Source of the DNA: Thalassospira sp. TSL5-1 | GTDB taxonomy: Bacteria; Pseudomonadota; Alphaproteobacteria; Rhodospirillales; Thalassospiraceae | Assembly (NCBI RefSeq): GCF_001907695.1 | Contig: NZ_KV880637.1 | Span: 1,116,001-1,180,000, forward strand | Length of the DNA: 64,000 nucleotides | Reading direction: 5' to 3' | Shown: positions 26,677 through 35,668 of the stretch, one piece after another | Position numbering within the stretch: position 1 is the first letter of the stretch | How the letters are laid out: every line of letters begins with the position of its first letter | Notes under the pieces: generated by a model | What the model saw: the letters and a program-made list of their open reading frames with translations, nothing else | What the model was told of the DNA's origin: nothing | Database searches by the model: none | Translations under genes and position numbers: made by a program

Positions 26677-27144
26677 TCATTGCTGTTCCAGATGGGCCAA
26701 TAGGCGCTTTTCGCACTCGGCAGCAGGCAGGTAGTGGTCGTTCATATCAAACAGGGAAGCGGCGGGAAGCATATCAGCCGATGATTCCGTGTCGGACGAG
26801 GGGGCAATGTTACACCAGATGTGGCAACCGTTTTGCGAAGCAATGCTTTGCAGGGCGTTAAATGAAGCTGAGGGAATAGCACCAACCAGCACATGGGCGA
26901 TGCCACATTCCAGCGCCATTAAGGCCTGCCCGGTATGGTTACGGCAATCCAGAACACCAAAGATGCGGGCACCGGGATAATCGGTCCGTAGTTCTGTCAG
27001 CATATCGGCAAACCATTGCGCGCCCATGATCTGCCCTGCATTAACAGGACCATGCAGGAAAAAGGTATTTTCCGCCAGGGCCTCGCAGGCGATGGCGGCA
27101 CCTTTAAAGCTGTGAATACGGATATGGGGCGGGTTTTGTTGCAT
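26677..27144 (-). CDS. Conserved-looking protein of unknown function
   Basis: A 155-residue soluble protein I cannot assign. It contains ARIFGVLDCRNHTGQALMAL, GIAHVLVGAIPSASF and a Cys/His-containing GCHIWCNIAP, suggesting an alpha/beta fold. There are no membrane segments or signal peptide. It ends directly before the thiE frame and may be translationally coupled to it. In related alphaproteobacteria a small unknown gene is often found beside thiE, downstream of the glycolytic genes, so it may be conserved; that is from memory of gene order. Confidence 0.6.
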   Translation of the reverse strand: MQQNPPHIRIHSFKGAAIACEALAENTFFLHGPVNAGQIMGAQWFADMLTELRTDYPGARIFGVLDCRNHTGQALMALECGIAHVLVGAIPSASFNALQSIASQNGCHIWCNIAPSSDTESSADMLPAASLFDMNDHYLPAAECEKRLLAHLEQQ

Positions 27145-27208
27145 GTCGTGTGATGCCGGGAGCCTTGGAAAACGGGATTTTCCCGTAATATAGCAGGCGA
27201 GGCCAAAT

Positions 27209-27235
27209 AAAAAGGGCGACCCGAAGGCCGCCCTT
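27209..27235 (-). terminator. Terminator of gap
   Basis: On the minus strand AAGGGCG pairs with CGCCCTT (27212-27218 with 27229-27235) around a loop containing TTCGG, then T5. Confidence 0.85.
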
Positions 27236-27269
27236 GAAAATCAGGCGGAAAATCAGGCATCAAACCGGA

Positions 27270-28277
27270 TTAAAGGAACTTCGCCATCGCAACGGCGGTG
27301 TCCGACATACGGTTCGAGAAGCCCCATTCGTTGTCATACCAGGACAGGATACGAACGAAGTTGCCGTCCATAACCTGGGTCTGGGTGGCATCGAAGGTCG
27401 AGCTGTTCTGGTTGTGGTTGAAGTCAATCGAAACCAGCGGCGCGTCGTTAACGCCCAGAACACCCTTCAGGCGGCCATCGGCGGCTTCTTTGATTGCGGC
27501 GTTGATTTCGTCAACGCTGGTGTCGCGGCCAGCAACGAAGGTCAGGTCAACCATCGAGACATTCGGGGTCGGAACGCGAATGGCGGTACCGTCAAGCTTG
27601 CCCTTGAGTTCCGGCAGAACCAGGCCAACAGCCTTGGCCGCCCCAGTCGAGGTCGGGATCATGGAAAGCGAGGCCGCACGGGCGCGACGCAGATCCTTGT
27701 GCAGGCTGTCCACGGTGTTCTGGTCACCGGTGAAGGCGTGAACTGTGGTCATGAAGCCTTTGGTGATGCCAACGGTTTTGTTCAGAACATCGGCCACCGG
27801 AGCCAGGCAGTTGGTGGTGCAGGATGCGTTGGAAACAATCACGTCATCGGCGGTCAGGCTGTCGCTGTTTACACCATAGACAACGGTTTTGATGTCGCCC
27901 TTTGCCGGGGCCGAGATCAGAACACGTTTGGCACCTGCGGTCAGGTGTTTGCCTGCGCCTGCTTCGTCAAGGAAGATGCCGGTGCATTCAAATGCGATAT
28001 CAACATTAAGCTCGCCCCACGGCAGGTTCGCCGGATCACGTTCGGAGCAAACCTTGATGGTTTTGCCATCGACAACCAGATCATTGCCTTCGGCTTTGAC
28101 GTCATTGGCAAGGGTGCCATGAACGGAATCGTATTTCAGCAGGTGGGCATTGGTTTTGACGTCGCCCAGGTCGTTGATGGCAACAACTTCAACGTCGGTG
28201 CGGCCACTTTCGATAATGGAGCGCAGAACCAGACGGCCAATACGGCCAAAACCATTAATCGCAACACGAATAGCCAT
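27270..28277 (-). CDS. gap: Glyceraldehyde-3-phosphate dehydrogenase, type I
   Basis: A 335-residue GAPDH. It oxidises glyceraldehyde 3-phosphate to 1,3-bisphosphoglycerate with NAD. The Rossmann motif [12 protein letters not shown] opens the protein. The active-site segment [12 protein letters not shown] and the following [10 protein letters not shown] are intact, as is the C-terminal [17 protein letters not shown] lies 7 nt before the ATG at 28277; the upstream extension of the frame has no support. It is downstream of tkt with a terminator in between. The usual followers pgk and fba are absent. Confidence 0.97.
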   Translation of the reverse strand: MAIRVAINGFGRIGRLVLRSIIESGRTDVEVVAINDLGDVKTNAHLLKYDSVHGTLANDVKAEGNDLVVDGKTIKVCSERDPANLPWGELNVDIAFECTGIFLDEAGAGKHLTAGAKRVLISAPAKGDIKTVVYGVNSDSLTADDVIVSNASCTTNCLAPVADVLNKTVGITKGFMTTVHAFTGDQNTVDSLHKDLRRARAASLSMIPTSTGAAKAVGLVLPELKGKLDGTAIRVPTPNVSMVDLTFVAGRDTSVDEINAAIKEAADGRLKGVLGVNDAPLVSIDFNHNQNSSTFDATQTQVMDGNFVRILSWYDNEWGFSNRMSDTAVAMAKFL

Positions 28278-28339
28278 TAATTCCTCCAGATACATACTGA
28301 TTGTGACCGGATGGTCCGAGCCCAACGAAGGGGACAATC

Positions 28340-28373
28340 AAAAAGGCCGGACCGGCATATTACCGATCCGGCC
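28340..28373 (-). terminator. Terminator of tkt
   Basis: On the minus strand GGCCGGATCGG pairs with CCGGTCCGGCC (28345-28373, 7-nt loop), then T5. It separates tkt from gap, which therefore has its own promoter or depends on read-through. Confidence 0.88.
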
Positions 28374-28379
28374 CGGAAA

Positions 28380-30362
28380 TTAAACCAGTTCCTTGGCCGT
28401 TTTGACCAGAGCCTCGGCAGTGATGCCAAAATGTTCGTAAAGTTCCGGTGCCGGAGCCGACGCGCCAAAGCCGTGCAGGCCAATGACCTTGCCATTGTCG
28501 CCAACATATTTTTCCCAGCCAAAGACCGAGAGGGCTTCAATTGCGATGCGCGGTGCAGTGCCCAGAACGCTTTTGCGATATTCCGGCGACTGTGCGTCAA
28601 ACAGTTCCCAGCAGGGCAGGGAAACAACCGCCGCTGAAATGCCTTCGGCCTTCAGTTTTGCCTGGGCATCGACAGCAATTTCAACTTCCGAGCCGGTTGC
28701 GATCAGCGTCACCTGGGTTTCGCCTTCGGCTTCGGAAATGATGTAACCGCCGCGTGCGACAAGGTTGTCATCGCGATATTCGGTGCGCAGAACCGGCAAA
28801 TTCTGACGGCTGAGCGCCAGAACGGTCGGGCCGCTTTCATTGGTAATCGCCATGGCCCAGGCTTCGGCGGTTTCAACCGCATCGGCCGGACGGATCATGG
28901 TGACATTCGGCATGGCACGCAGGGATGCCACATGTTCGACCGGCTGGTGGGTCGGGCCATCTTCGCCAAGACCGATAGAATCGTGGGTCATGACATAAAC
29001 GACACGCTGTCCCATCAGCGCAGACAGGCGAATGGCCGGGCGGCAATAGTCGGTAAAGACCAGGAAGGTACCGCCATAAGGCAGAACGCCACCATGCAGG
29101 GCCAGACCATTCATGGCAGCCGCCATGCCGTGTTCGCGGATACCGTAATAGATGTAACGGCCATCATAGCCGCTCTGGACCGAAATCGGTTCCTGAACAG
29201 CAGTTTTGGTGTTGTTCGAGCCGGTGAGGTCGGCCGAACCGCCAATCATTTCCGGGATCGCCTGGGTCAGAACTTCCAGCACGTTCTGCGACGATTTACG
29301 GGTTGCGACCTTGGGCAGTTCTTCGGTGATCTGCTTTTTGTAGGCATTGAAGGCATCAACCCAGTTTTCCGGCAGCTTGCCTTCGATGCGGCGTTCAAAT
29401 TCGGCGCGAACATCGGCATCCTGTGCCTCGAAACGCTGGCCCCAAGCCGAAAATTCATCCGCACCACGGGCGCCGTTGGCGCGCCATGCGTCCAGCACAT
29501 CCTGCGGGACTTCAAACGGACCATAGGACCAGTCGAGCTTTTCGCGTGCTGCGGCCAGTTCATCCGCCCCCAGCGGGGCACCATGCGTGGCCGAGGTGCC
29601 GCCTTTGGTCGGCGCGCCAAAACCGATCACGGTTTTGCAGGCGATCATGGACGGGGTGCCGGTGGTTTTGGCCTTGGCAATGGCCGCTTCGATGGCTTCC
29701 GGGTCATGGCCGTCAATTTGCTGAACGTCCCAGCCTGCGGCTTCAAAGCGTTTTTTGTGATCTTCCGAGGTCGAAAGGGTGGTCGGACCATCGATCGAAA
29801 TGCCGTTATCGTCAAACAGCACGATCAGCTTGGAAAGCTGCATGTGACCCGCCATCGAAATGGCTTCCTGGGAAATACCTTCCATCAGGCAGCCGTCACC
29901 GGCAACGACATAGGTGTAATGGTCCACCAGGTCGTTATTGAAAGCGGCATTCATGATGCGCTCGCCAAGGGCAAAACCGACCGAGGTGGCAATGCCCTGG
30001 CCCAGCGGGCCGGTGGTGGTTTCAATACCGGCGCCATGACCAAATTCCGGGTGGCCGGCGGTGCGTGCGCCGAGCTGGCGGAAATTTTTGATCTGGTCGA
30101 GATCGAAATCTTCGTAACCGTTCAGATAGAGCAGCGAATAAAGCAGCATGGATCCGTGACCGGCAGACAGAATGAAACGGTCGCGGTCGGGCCAGTTCGG
30201 ATGTTTCGGATCGAATTTCAGAAACTTGGTAAACAGAACAGTCGCGACATCGGCCATGCCCATCGGCATGCCCGGATGGCCGGATTTGGCTTTTTCCACG
30301 GCGTCGGCGGAAAGAAAGCGGATGGCATTTGCCATGCGGCTATGTTCTACGGGTTTCGTCAT
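28380..30362 (-). CDS. tkt: Transketolase
   Basis: A 660-residue TPP enzyme of the non-oxidative pentose phosphate pathway, transferring two-carbon ketol units. Visible are VVAGDGCLMEGISQEA (TPP/metal motif, about residues 150-165), GYDGRYIYYGIREHGMAAAM in the pyrimidine domain, GLGEDGPTHQPVEH, and the C-terminal domain ending at LVKTAKELV. Length and order are normal. It is divergent from the DUF4164-zapA genes. Confidence 0.97.
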   Translation of the reverse strand: MTKPVEHSRMANAIRFLSADAVEKAKSGHPGMPMGMADVATVLFTKFLKFDPKHPNWPDRDRFILSAGHGSMLLYSLLYLNGYEDFDLDQIKNFRQLGARTAGHPEFGHGAGIETTTGPLGQGIATSVGFALGERIMNAAFNNDLVDHYTYVVAGDGCLMEGISQEAISMAGHMQLSKLIVLFDDNGISIDGPTTLSTSEDHKKRFEAAGWDVQQIDGHDPEAIEAAIAKAKTTGTPSMIACKTVIGFGAPTKGGTSATHGAPLGADELAAAREKLDWSYGPFEVPQDVLDAWRANGARGADEFSAWGQRFEAQDADVRAEFERRIEGKLPENWVDAFNAYKKQITEELPKVATRKSSQNVLEVLTQAIPEMIGGSADLTGSNNTKTAVQEPISVQSGYDGRYIYYGIREHGMAAAMNGLALHGGVLPYGGTFLVFTDYCRPAIRLSALMGQRVVYVMTHDSIGLGEDGPTHQPVEHVASLRAMPNVTMIRPADAVETAEAWAMAITNESGPTVLALSRQNLPVLRTEYRDDNLVARGGYIISEAEGETQVTLIATGSEVEIAVDAQAKLKAEGISAAVVSLPCWELFDAQSPEYRKSVLGTAPRIAIEALSVFGWEKYVGDNGKVIGLHGFGASAPAPELYEHFGITAEALVKTAKELV

Positions 30363-30628
30363 TGAATGCGCTTCCTGGGGGTTCGCTATCTGGCGTTGAT
30401 TACTATGGCTTAAAAAGCAAAGAAGTCGGGCGGAACATGCCCCCGCTGTCGGGATACGTCAACCGATTCTGTCTAAAAACTGCCCTGATTGCTTAGATTA
30501 TGGTTAATCCTTAGATGCTAGAATTAGGTCAGGATCGGGTTTGGTCAAGCGGTAGAGCGGAACAGTTGACGCCCTGCTTTGTCACAACCTATCTTGTGAA
30601 CCGATGATGAAGGATCAGGAAGGACGAT

Positions 30629-30916
30629 ATGTCACGTCTGCAAAATGCCGGTGAACGTCTTGAAAATGCCCTTGCTGCGTTAGAAGCGGCGGTGGAGTCG
30701 CGCTTGGCCCGTTCGGAAGCAGCACTTCAGTCCGGTGCCAGCGAAAATGCGGCAGCCCAGGCCCGGTCCGAAGAAATGCGTGCCCAGCTTGATGCCCTGA
30801 AACGCGATTATGACACCTTGGCGGAAACGACCGAAACTGTTTCCCGGCGTCTTGATGGGGCGGTGGGCCAGTTGCGGCTGGTCCTGAATGACGAAACAGA
30901 ACAGAAGCAGGCATAA
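30629..30916 (+). CDS. DUF4164-type small coiled-coil protein
   Basis: A 95-residue, almost wholly helical protein: LENALAALEAAVESRLAR and MRAQLDALKRDYDTLAETTE are heptad-like. The composition and the position directly before zapA match the DUF4164 family of alphaproteobacteria. The ribosome-binding site AGGAAGGA lies just before the ATG. It ends 4 bp before zapA and should be co-translated. A role with ZapA in division is inferred from position only. Confidence 0.75.
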   Translation: MSRLQNAGERLENALAALEAAVESRLARSEAALQSGASENAAAQARSEEMRAQLDALKRDYDTLAETTETVSRRLDGAVGQLRLVLNDETEQKQA

Positions 30917-30920
30917 TTTC

Positions 30921-31259
30921 ATGGCACAGGTATCAGTCCGTATTAATGGTCGCAGTTACGATGTTGCCTGCGAGGATGGCCAGGAAGAACGCCTGGGCCA
31001 GCTTGCGGCCTATGTTAATGAGCGGGTCGGCGAAATCGCCAATATGGTTGGGCAGATCGGCGAACAGCGCCTTTTGGTGATGACCAGCCTTTTGATTGCC
31101 GACGAATTAAGCGATATGCACGACAAGCTGGCATCGGCATCCAAGGTGGCTTTGCCTGCCGGTGCGGTTGGCCCGGATGAGGCCGATCGTATGGCGCAAA
31201 GCATGGAAAATCTGGCCGGACGTATCGAGGCTATTGCACAAAGGCTCTCGGCTGACTAA
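30921..31259 (+). CDS. zapA: Cell division protein ZapA
   Basis: A 112-residue ZapA, which cross-links FtsZ filaments at the division ring. VSVRINGRSYDVACEDGQEERL is the family's N-terminal beta-hairpin domain (residues 4-25), followed by LAAYVNERV and a C-terminal coiled coil. The ATG at 30921 matches the family start; an in-frame upstream ATG at 30888 overlaps the previous gene. The downstream neighbour is the 6S RNA, the usual order in proteobacteria. Confidence 0.93.
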   Translation: MAQVSVRINGRSYDVACEDGQEERLGQLAAYVNERVGEIANMVGQIGEQRLLVMTSLLIADELSDMHDKLASASKVALPAGAVGPDEADRMAQSMENLAGRIEAIAQRLSAD

Positions 31260-31316
31260 GTTCGCATTGGATGCCGCCCGCGATGCGCCCTGCGGGGCGA
31301 TCAAGGGTGGATCCAA

Positions 31317-31478
31317 AAGGGGGCTGCCCTGTGCGTCAGGCTCGCTAATTCCCGGGGCCGATGCTCATTTCTCTAGGGAGCTGTCCCTGGCGGGACCGTG
31401 GTCTCGTTATACGGCGCCCACCTGCACCTGCAGGTCACGAGGAATTACCATATAGCCAACGGCAGTGGTGGCTCCCGC
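31317..31478 (+). ncRNA. ssrS: 6S RNA
   Basis: Directly downstream of zapA, the classical place of 6S RNA, lies a non-coding GC-rich stretch that folds as a long rod. The ends GGGGGCTGCC (31319-31328) and GGTGGCTCCC (31467-31476) pair over ten positions, counting G-U. The middle contains the paired CTCTAGGGA / TCCCTGG region typical of the 6S central bubble, which mimics an open promoter and traps RNA polymerase holoenzyme. A strong terminator follows. The ends are approximate. Confidence 0.72.
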
Positions 31479-31508
31479 TTTCCTTTATGGAAAGCGGGAC
31501 CTTGTTTT
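31473..31508 (+). terminator. Terminator after 6S RNA
   Basis: TCCCGCTTTCC (31473-31483) pairs with GGAAAGCGGGA (31489-31499), loop TTTAT, then CCTTGTTTT. Its left arm overlaps the last bases of the 6S closing stem, so 3' processing or alternative folding is likely. Confidence 0.88.
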
Positions 31509-31627
31509 ATGGGGCTGCATTCTGGCAGGAAATGACATGTTGTTGCATGGGGAGAGGCCTGCCCCGTGGACGGTTAAGTATCGCCGCGTTTTGGTCATGC
31601 GGTAAATTGACAATAACGGAATTTGTA

Positions 31628-32443
31628 ATGCGGCTTTTACATTTGGGCGATGTGTTGGGACAATCCGGGCGCAAGGCTGCGCTGGAGGCATTGCCCATGT
31701 TGCGCGATCGCCTGATGGTCGATGTGGCGGTAGTGAATGTTGAAAATTCCGCACATGGATTTGGTGTTACTGCAAAAATCTGCCGCGAATTTTACGCTGC
31801 CGGTGCCGATGTGTTGACAACGGGCAACCATGTTTGGGATCAGCGCGAAATCATTACCTATATCGACGAAGATAAAAACCTGCTGCGCCCGTGGAATTTC
31901 CCCGATGGCACACCCGGGCAGGGCGATTGTGTTTTTACCGCAAAATCGGGCAAAAAAGTTGCCGTGATCAATATGATGGGCCGCCTGTATATGGACCCGT
32001 TATCCTGCCCGTTTCAGGGGGCAAACAAATTGTTTGGCAAATACCGGCTGGGCAAAAATGTTGATGCGGTCCTGATTGATTTTCATGCCGAAACCACGTC
32101 GGAAAAAATGGCATTCGGGCACCATTGTGATGGTCGGGCATCGCTGGTTTTGGGCACGCACACTCATGTGCCAACGGCTGATGCCCAGATTTTGCCCAAG
32201 GGCACGGCCTATCAGACCGATGTTGGCATGTGCGGCGACTTCAATTCGGTGATCGGCATGAAGCAGGAAAATTCGGTGGCAAAGTTTCTGACCAAAATGC
32301 CAGCGGGCCGTTTTGAACCCGCCGAAGGCCCCGCCACGGTGTGTGGGGTTTATGTGGAAACCGATGATGCCACCGGCCTTGCCAAACGGATCGAACCGGT
32401 ACGGATTGGCGGGCGTTTGCGCGGAAGCTGGCCGAACGCCTGA
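31628..32443 (+). CDS. TIGR00282-family metallophosphoesterase (YmdB-like)
   Basis: A 271-residue calcineurin-like phosphoesterase of the YmdB/TIGR00282 family; YmdB of Bacillus is a 2',3'-cyclic nucleotide phosphodiesterase affecting RNA decay and biofilm fate. Metal-binding blocks: RLLHLGDVLGQSGRKA at the start, NVENSAHGFG, LTTGNHVWDQ, IDFHAETTSEK, and LVLGTHTHVPTADA. The ATG at 31628 matches the family start; the frame extends upstream through the 6S gene without meaning. In many alphaproteobacteria a 5-formyltetrahydrofolate cyclo-ligase lies between 6S RNA and this gene; here it is absent. Confidence 0.9.
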   Translation: MRLLHLGDVLGQSGRKAALEALPMLRDRLMVDVAVVNVENSAHGFGVTAKICREFYAAGADVLTTGNHVWDQREIITYIDEDKNLLRPWNFPDGTPGQGDCVFTAKSGKKVAVINMMGRLYMDPLSCPFQGANKLFGKYRLGKNVDAVLIDFHAETTSEKMAFGHHCDGRASLVLGTHTHVPTADAQILPKGTAYQTDVGMCGDFNSVIGMKQENSVAKFLTKMPAGRFEPAEGPATVCGVYVETDDATGLAKRIEPVRIGGRLRGSWPNA

Positions 32444-32783
32444 TTTTCAGGTTGTTTATTATTCCCTGTATTATTTGATGTCGGGGCAGGAAAACGGGCT
32501 GGTGCGCAAGGATACACCAGCCCGTTTTTGCCGTGGTTCAACCAGGCCAGCATCGCGGGGTCGGGGGAAGAACTTTGATGCTGTTATGGCTGTTTTACGG
32601 TCTGAAAAGAACATAAGGCAGACTGTATTGTGGGTGATAGCCCAGTCCTCCAAAAAGATTGCACAATCCTGTAAATCGGCGAAATTTCCCTGTTGTTTTG
32701 TACAATCACATCCTAAGTCTCGTTTTCAGGATAATGACCAATTGGCGGCGATTTTGGGCATTTTGACGAATAAGGGATAGGCG
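32444..32783. other. 340-bp intergenic stretch: one terminator, otherwise nothing seen
   Basis: The first 90 bp hold the terminator of the phosphoesterase gene. The rest is the AraC gene's upstream region, with a TTGTACAATC segment at about 32697-32706 but no clear promoter. No credible reading frame was seen. Confidence 0.5.
32491..32529 (+). terminator. Terminator of the YmdB-like gene
   Basis: AAAACGGGCTGGTG (32491-32504) pairs perfectly with CACCAGCCCGTTTT (32515-32528), 10-nt loop, ending in T5. Confidence 0.92.
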
Positions 32784-33704
32784 ATGACGGCAAATGGTCT
32801 GGATAAATTTGCAAATCTGATTAAACAAAACTGCACCAGCGAGAGGCGCTGCGAGACCGCGATACCCGGCGTTGTGCTGTTGCGGGCTGACAAACCGATG
32901 GAGCCGGTAAATGTGATTTATCAGCCGTCGGTTTGTATTCTCGCCAGTGGTGAAAAAAGGGTCATGATGGGGGACGCGGTATATGTCTATCGTCCCGGCC
33001 AGTATCTGACCGTGTCGCTGGATGTGCCGGTCATGGGGCAGATCACCGTTGCCAGCCCCGAAATCCCGTATTTGTGTCTGCGGCTGGAACTGAATACCAA
33101 AATCATGGCCGAAATCCTGATGGCGGCACACGAGAACAGCATTTTATCCACCTCACGGCAGATGGGGGCGGCGATCCAGGTTAGTGATGGCGATGATGCC
33201 ATGATCAATGCCGCGACGCGGATGCTGGAATTGCTGGAAACGCCGAACGATATTCCCATGATTGCGCCGCTTATCGAACGCGAGATTTTGTATCGCTTGC
33301 TCAGCGGACCGCAAGGGCTTCGCCTGCAGCAACTGGCAATGGCCGATAGCAAATTAAACCAGGTTTCCCGTGCGATTGAATGGATCAAGAAAAACTTTCG
33401 CGAACCATTCAGCGTGGATGTTTTGGCCCGCGAAGCCAATATGAGTGCATCTGCCCTGCATCAGCATTTTAAGGCCGTTACGTCCATGAGCCCGCTGCAA
33501 TATCAGAAACAGATGCGTTTGCAGGAGGCGCGATCCCTGATCCTTACGCATGCGATGGATGCGGCAAGTGCCGGGTATCATGTGGGATATGACAGTCCGT
33601 CGCAATTTTCGCGGGAATATCGTCGCATGTATGGCGCACCGCCACGGCGTGATGTCGAACAACTGCGACTCTCGGCAGGGGCCGGGATGATTGAAGTTGC
33701 GTGA
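32784..33704 (+). CDS. AraC-family transcriptional regulator (YqhC-like)
   Basis: A 306-residue regulator with an AraC_N ligand domain (about 25-170; PSVCILASGEKRVMMGD and YLTVSLDVPVMGQI are typical of the YqhC group) and a C-terminal double helix-turn-helix (about 195-295; DVLAREANMSASALHQHFK and AGYHVGYDSPSQFSREYRR). YqhC of E. coli responds to aldehydes and drives aldehyde reductase genes. No such gene is adjacent here, so it is an orphan with unknown target. A consensus ribosome-binding site is weak (AAGGGATAGGCG). Confidence 0.9.
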   Translation: MTANGLDKFANLIKQNCTSERRCETAIPGVVLLRADKPMEPVNVIYQPSVCILASGEKRVMMGDAVYVYRPGQYLTVSLDVPVMGQITVASPEIPYLCLRLELNTKIMAEILMAAHENSILSTSRQMGAAIQVSDGDDAMINAATRMLELLETPNDIPMIAPLIEREILYRLLSGPQGLRLQQLAMADSKLNQVSRAIEWIKKNFREPFSVDVLAREANMSASALHQHFKAVTSMSPLQYQKQMRLQEARSLILTHAMDAASAGYHVGYDSPSQFSREYRRMYGAPPRRDVEQLRLSAGAGMIEVA

Positions 33705-33852
33705 TTTCTATTAAAGAGTGAATATTTTTCACATTATCCCTCATAGGGATTGTTTTTCAGGTGTGGGAAACAGGATTTTTGCCCGAAAATGACGGTTTTG
33801 AGTGCTGCAGCAGCGTCTTGATCCTGGCGTTACAAGAAACAATGGCTTTCTG

Positions 33853-33877
33853 AAAAGTTTAGCCTTGACTAACTTTT
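33853..33877. promoter_or_regulatory. Candidate metal-responsive operator upstream of mntH
   Basis: The imperfect dyad has outer arms AAAAGTT/AACTTTT and a core TTAGCCTTGACTAA (33859-33872). TTAG..CTAA cores are typical of DtxR/MntR-type sites. It lies 125 bp before the mntH start and contains a TTGACT -35-like element. The regulator is not in the window. Confidence 0.4.
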
Positions 33878-33909
33878 AAAGTCCGCACAACAATTAGGGA
33901 TAAATTTTG

Positions 33910-33948
33910 GCCGGGTTTCGCCCTGTATACGGGGAAACGGCGATTTTT
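33910..33948 (+). other. Terminator-like hairpin in the mntH leader
   Basis: GCCG (33910-33913) pairs with CGGC (33938-33941), continued by TTTC/GAAA and CCC/GGG with small bulges, and is followed by GATTTTT. A terminator between the putative operator and the start codon could act as an attenuator. It does not match the yybP-ykoY manganese riboswitch core as I know it. Confidence 0.4.
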
Positions 33949-33972
33949 AAAATTGGAATTAGTATAAATATT

Positions 33973-33988
33973 AGGTGGGTTGCCACCT
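33973..33988 (+). other. Small hairpin abutting the mntH ribosome-binding site
   Basis: AGGTGG-GTTG-CCACCT is a perfect 6-bp hairpin ending two bases before GGAG (33991-33994). It may affect ribosome access. Confidence 0.45.
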
Positions 33989-34001
33989 TCGGAGATGGCA
34001 T

Positions 34002-35354
34002 ATGGCCGATACGGGTGAAGTGAAACGTAAACCGGGGGACTGGCGATATGAGGCTGAGCAACCCTCGCTGGTCGAGGTGTTTCGCTCGATTGCAGTGTCG
34101 CCCGATGCGGGTTTTTTTCGTAAATTTCTGACATTTGCCGGGCCGGGCTATCTGGTGGCGGTGGGATACATGGACCCGGGCAACTGGGCGACGTCGCTGG
34201 CGGGCGGGTCGCAGTTTGGTTATGCGCTTTTGTGTGTGGCACTTCTGTCCAATATCATGGCGGTGGTTTTGCAGTCCTTGTGCGCGCGCCTTGCCATTGC
34301 CACCGGGCGTGACCTTGCCCAGGCCTGCCGCGATGCCTTTCCTGCCTGGATGTCCTGGCCGTTATGGCTGTTTGCCGAACTGGCAATTTGCGCCACTGAC
34401 CTTGCCGAAGTCATTGGCACCGCGATTGCACTGAATCTGTTGTTCAATATTCCGCTTGAATTGGGGGTGCTGATTACGGCAGCCGACGTGCTGGTGATTT
34501 TGTGGTTGCAAAGCCGTGGTTTTCGTTGGGTCGAAGGCTTTATCATTGCGCTGCTGGGTGTGATTTCAATTTGCTTTGCCGTGCAAATTGCGATGGCCGA
34601 CCCGGACTGGTATGGCGTGATTACCGGTTTCGCCCCGACAACCGATGTCTTGACCAATCAGCATATGCTGTATCTTGCGCTGGGCATTATCGGCGCAACC
34701 GTGATGCCCCATAACCTGTATTTGCATTCAGGGATTGTCCAGACCCGCGATTACGAACGCACGGTTAAAGGCAAACGCGAAGCCCTGCGATTTGCAACAC
34801 TGGATTCGACCGTTGCCCTGACATTTGCGCTGGTGATTAATGCCTCGATTCTGATCTTGGCAGCGGCCACCTTTCATGTTTCCGGGCAGACAAATGTGGA
34901 TGATATTGGCGTTGCCCACGAACTTTTGGCACCGTTGTTAGGCGCCTCGATTGCGCCCATTCTGTTTGGTATCGCGCTTCTGTGTTGCGGGCTGAGTTCG
35001 ACTGTGACGGCCACAATGGCCGGCCAGATCGTGATGGAAGGTTTCATCAAAATGACGATACCTTCCTGGTTGCGACGCCTGGTAACGCGCGTTGTGGCCA
35101 TCATTCCCGCCATTACCGTCACGATCATTTACGGGCAGGCCGAAACGGCAAAATTGCTGATCCTGTCACAGGTGGTGCTGAGTTTTCAGCTGCCCTTTGC
35201 CGTGGTGCCGCTGGTGATGTTTACCGCATCGCGCGAAAAGATGAAGGAACTGTGTGCCCCGCGCTGGTTGACATTTGTGTCCACGATCATCGCGCTGATC
35301 ATTATCGCGCTGAATGTGAAGCTGCTTTACGATATTTCGATGGGCGCGGTTTAA
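34002..35354 (+). CDS. mntH: NRAMP-family divalent metal transporter (MntH)
   Basis: A 450-residue integral membrane proton-coupled Mn(II)/Fe(II) importer with 11 likely helices. The metal-binding DPGN of helix 1 (residues 58-61, MDPGNWAT) and MPHNLYLHS of helix 6 are intact. The cytoplasmic N-terminus of about 40 residues is longer than in E. coli MntH. The ATG at 34002 has GGAG 7 nt upstream; nine extra upstream codons are open but overlap the leader hairpin. It stands alone with its own leader and terminator. Confidence 0.93.
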   Translation: MADTGEVKRKPGDWRYEAEQPSLVEVFRSIAVSPDAGFFRKFLTFAGPGYLVAVGYMDPGNWATSLAGGSQFGYALLCVALLSNIMAVVLQSLCARLAIATGRDLAQACRDAFPAWMSWPLWLFAELAICATDLAEVIGTAIALNLLFNIPLELGVLITAADVLVILWLQSRGFRWVEGFIIALLGVISICFAVQIAMADPDWYGVITGFAPTTDVLTNQHMLYLALGIIGATVMPHNLYLHSGIVQTRDYERTVKGKREALRFATLDSTVALTFALVINASILILAAATFHVSGQTNVDDIGVAHELLAPLLGASIAPILFGIALLCCGLSSTVTATMAGQIVMEGFIKMTIPSWLRRLVTRVVAIIPAITVTIIYGQAETAKLLILSQVVLSFQLPFAVVPLVMFTASREKMKELCAPRWLTFVSTIIALIIIALNVKLLYDISMGAV

Positions 35355-35397
35355 CACGGGTCCTGGTGGCCGAACACCAGGCGTAATTAGTTAACGG

Positions 35398-35445
35398 GGC
35401 CGGAAAGAACTTCACATCAATGTGAGGGCGCTTTCCGGCCTTTTT
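35398..35445 (+). terminator. Terminator of mntH
   Basis: GGCCGGAAAG (35398-35407) pairs with CTTTCCGGCC (35431-35440), with an inner TCACAT/ATGTGA hairpin, then T5. A smaller hairpin CCTGGTG/CACCAGG lies just before it at 35362-35381. Confidence 0.9.
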
Positions 35446-35668
35446 ATATGTCCGGTCTTGAATGCAGGGCAGGGGCGCGGTACCAATTTTCGCCTTGGCC
35501 GCGATTTTCTTTTGATGATTAATAATTCGCAATTACGTCGTGCGCCGGGATGGTTATAGTACCATCAGCATTATAAAGTTTGTTGTTGCCATGCGTGGAC
35601 AACCGGTGCGGTTGGCCGGGCAGGGCGTTCTAAATGTGCCGATCGTCACCACAGCAGAAGATGTTGCC

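Noticed and set aside
27234-28280. 348-codon open frame antisense to gap
   Set aside because: It mirrors a highly conserved enzyme gene with strong codon bias; long antisense frames are expected there.
28932-30365. 477-codon open frame antisense to tkt
   Set aside because: Same cause; the transketolase on the other strand is complete and conserved.
33910-33948. yybP-ykoY manganese riboswitch upstream of mntH
   Set aside because: The conserved loop sequences of that class are not visible; only a generic terminator-like hairpin can be supported.
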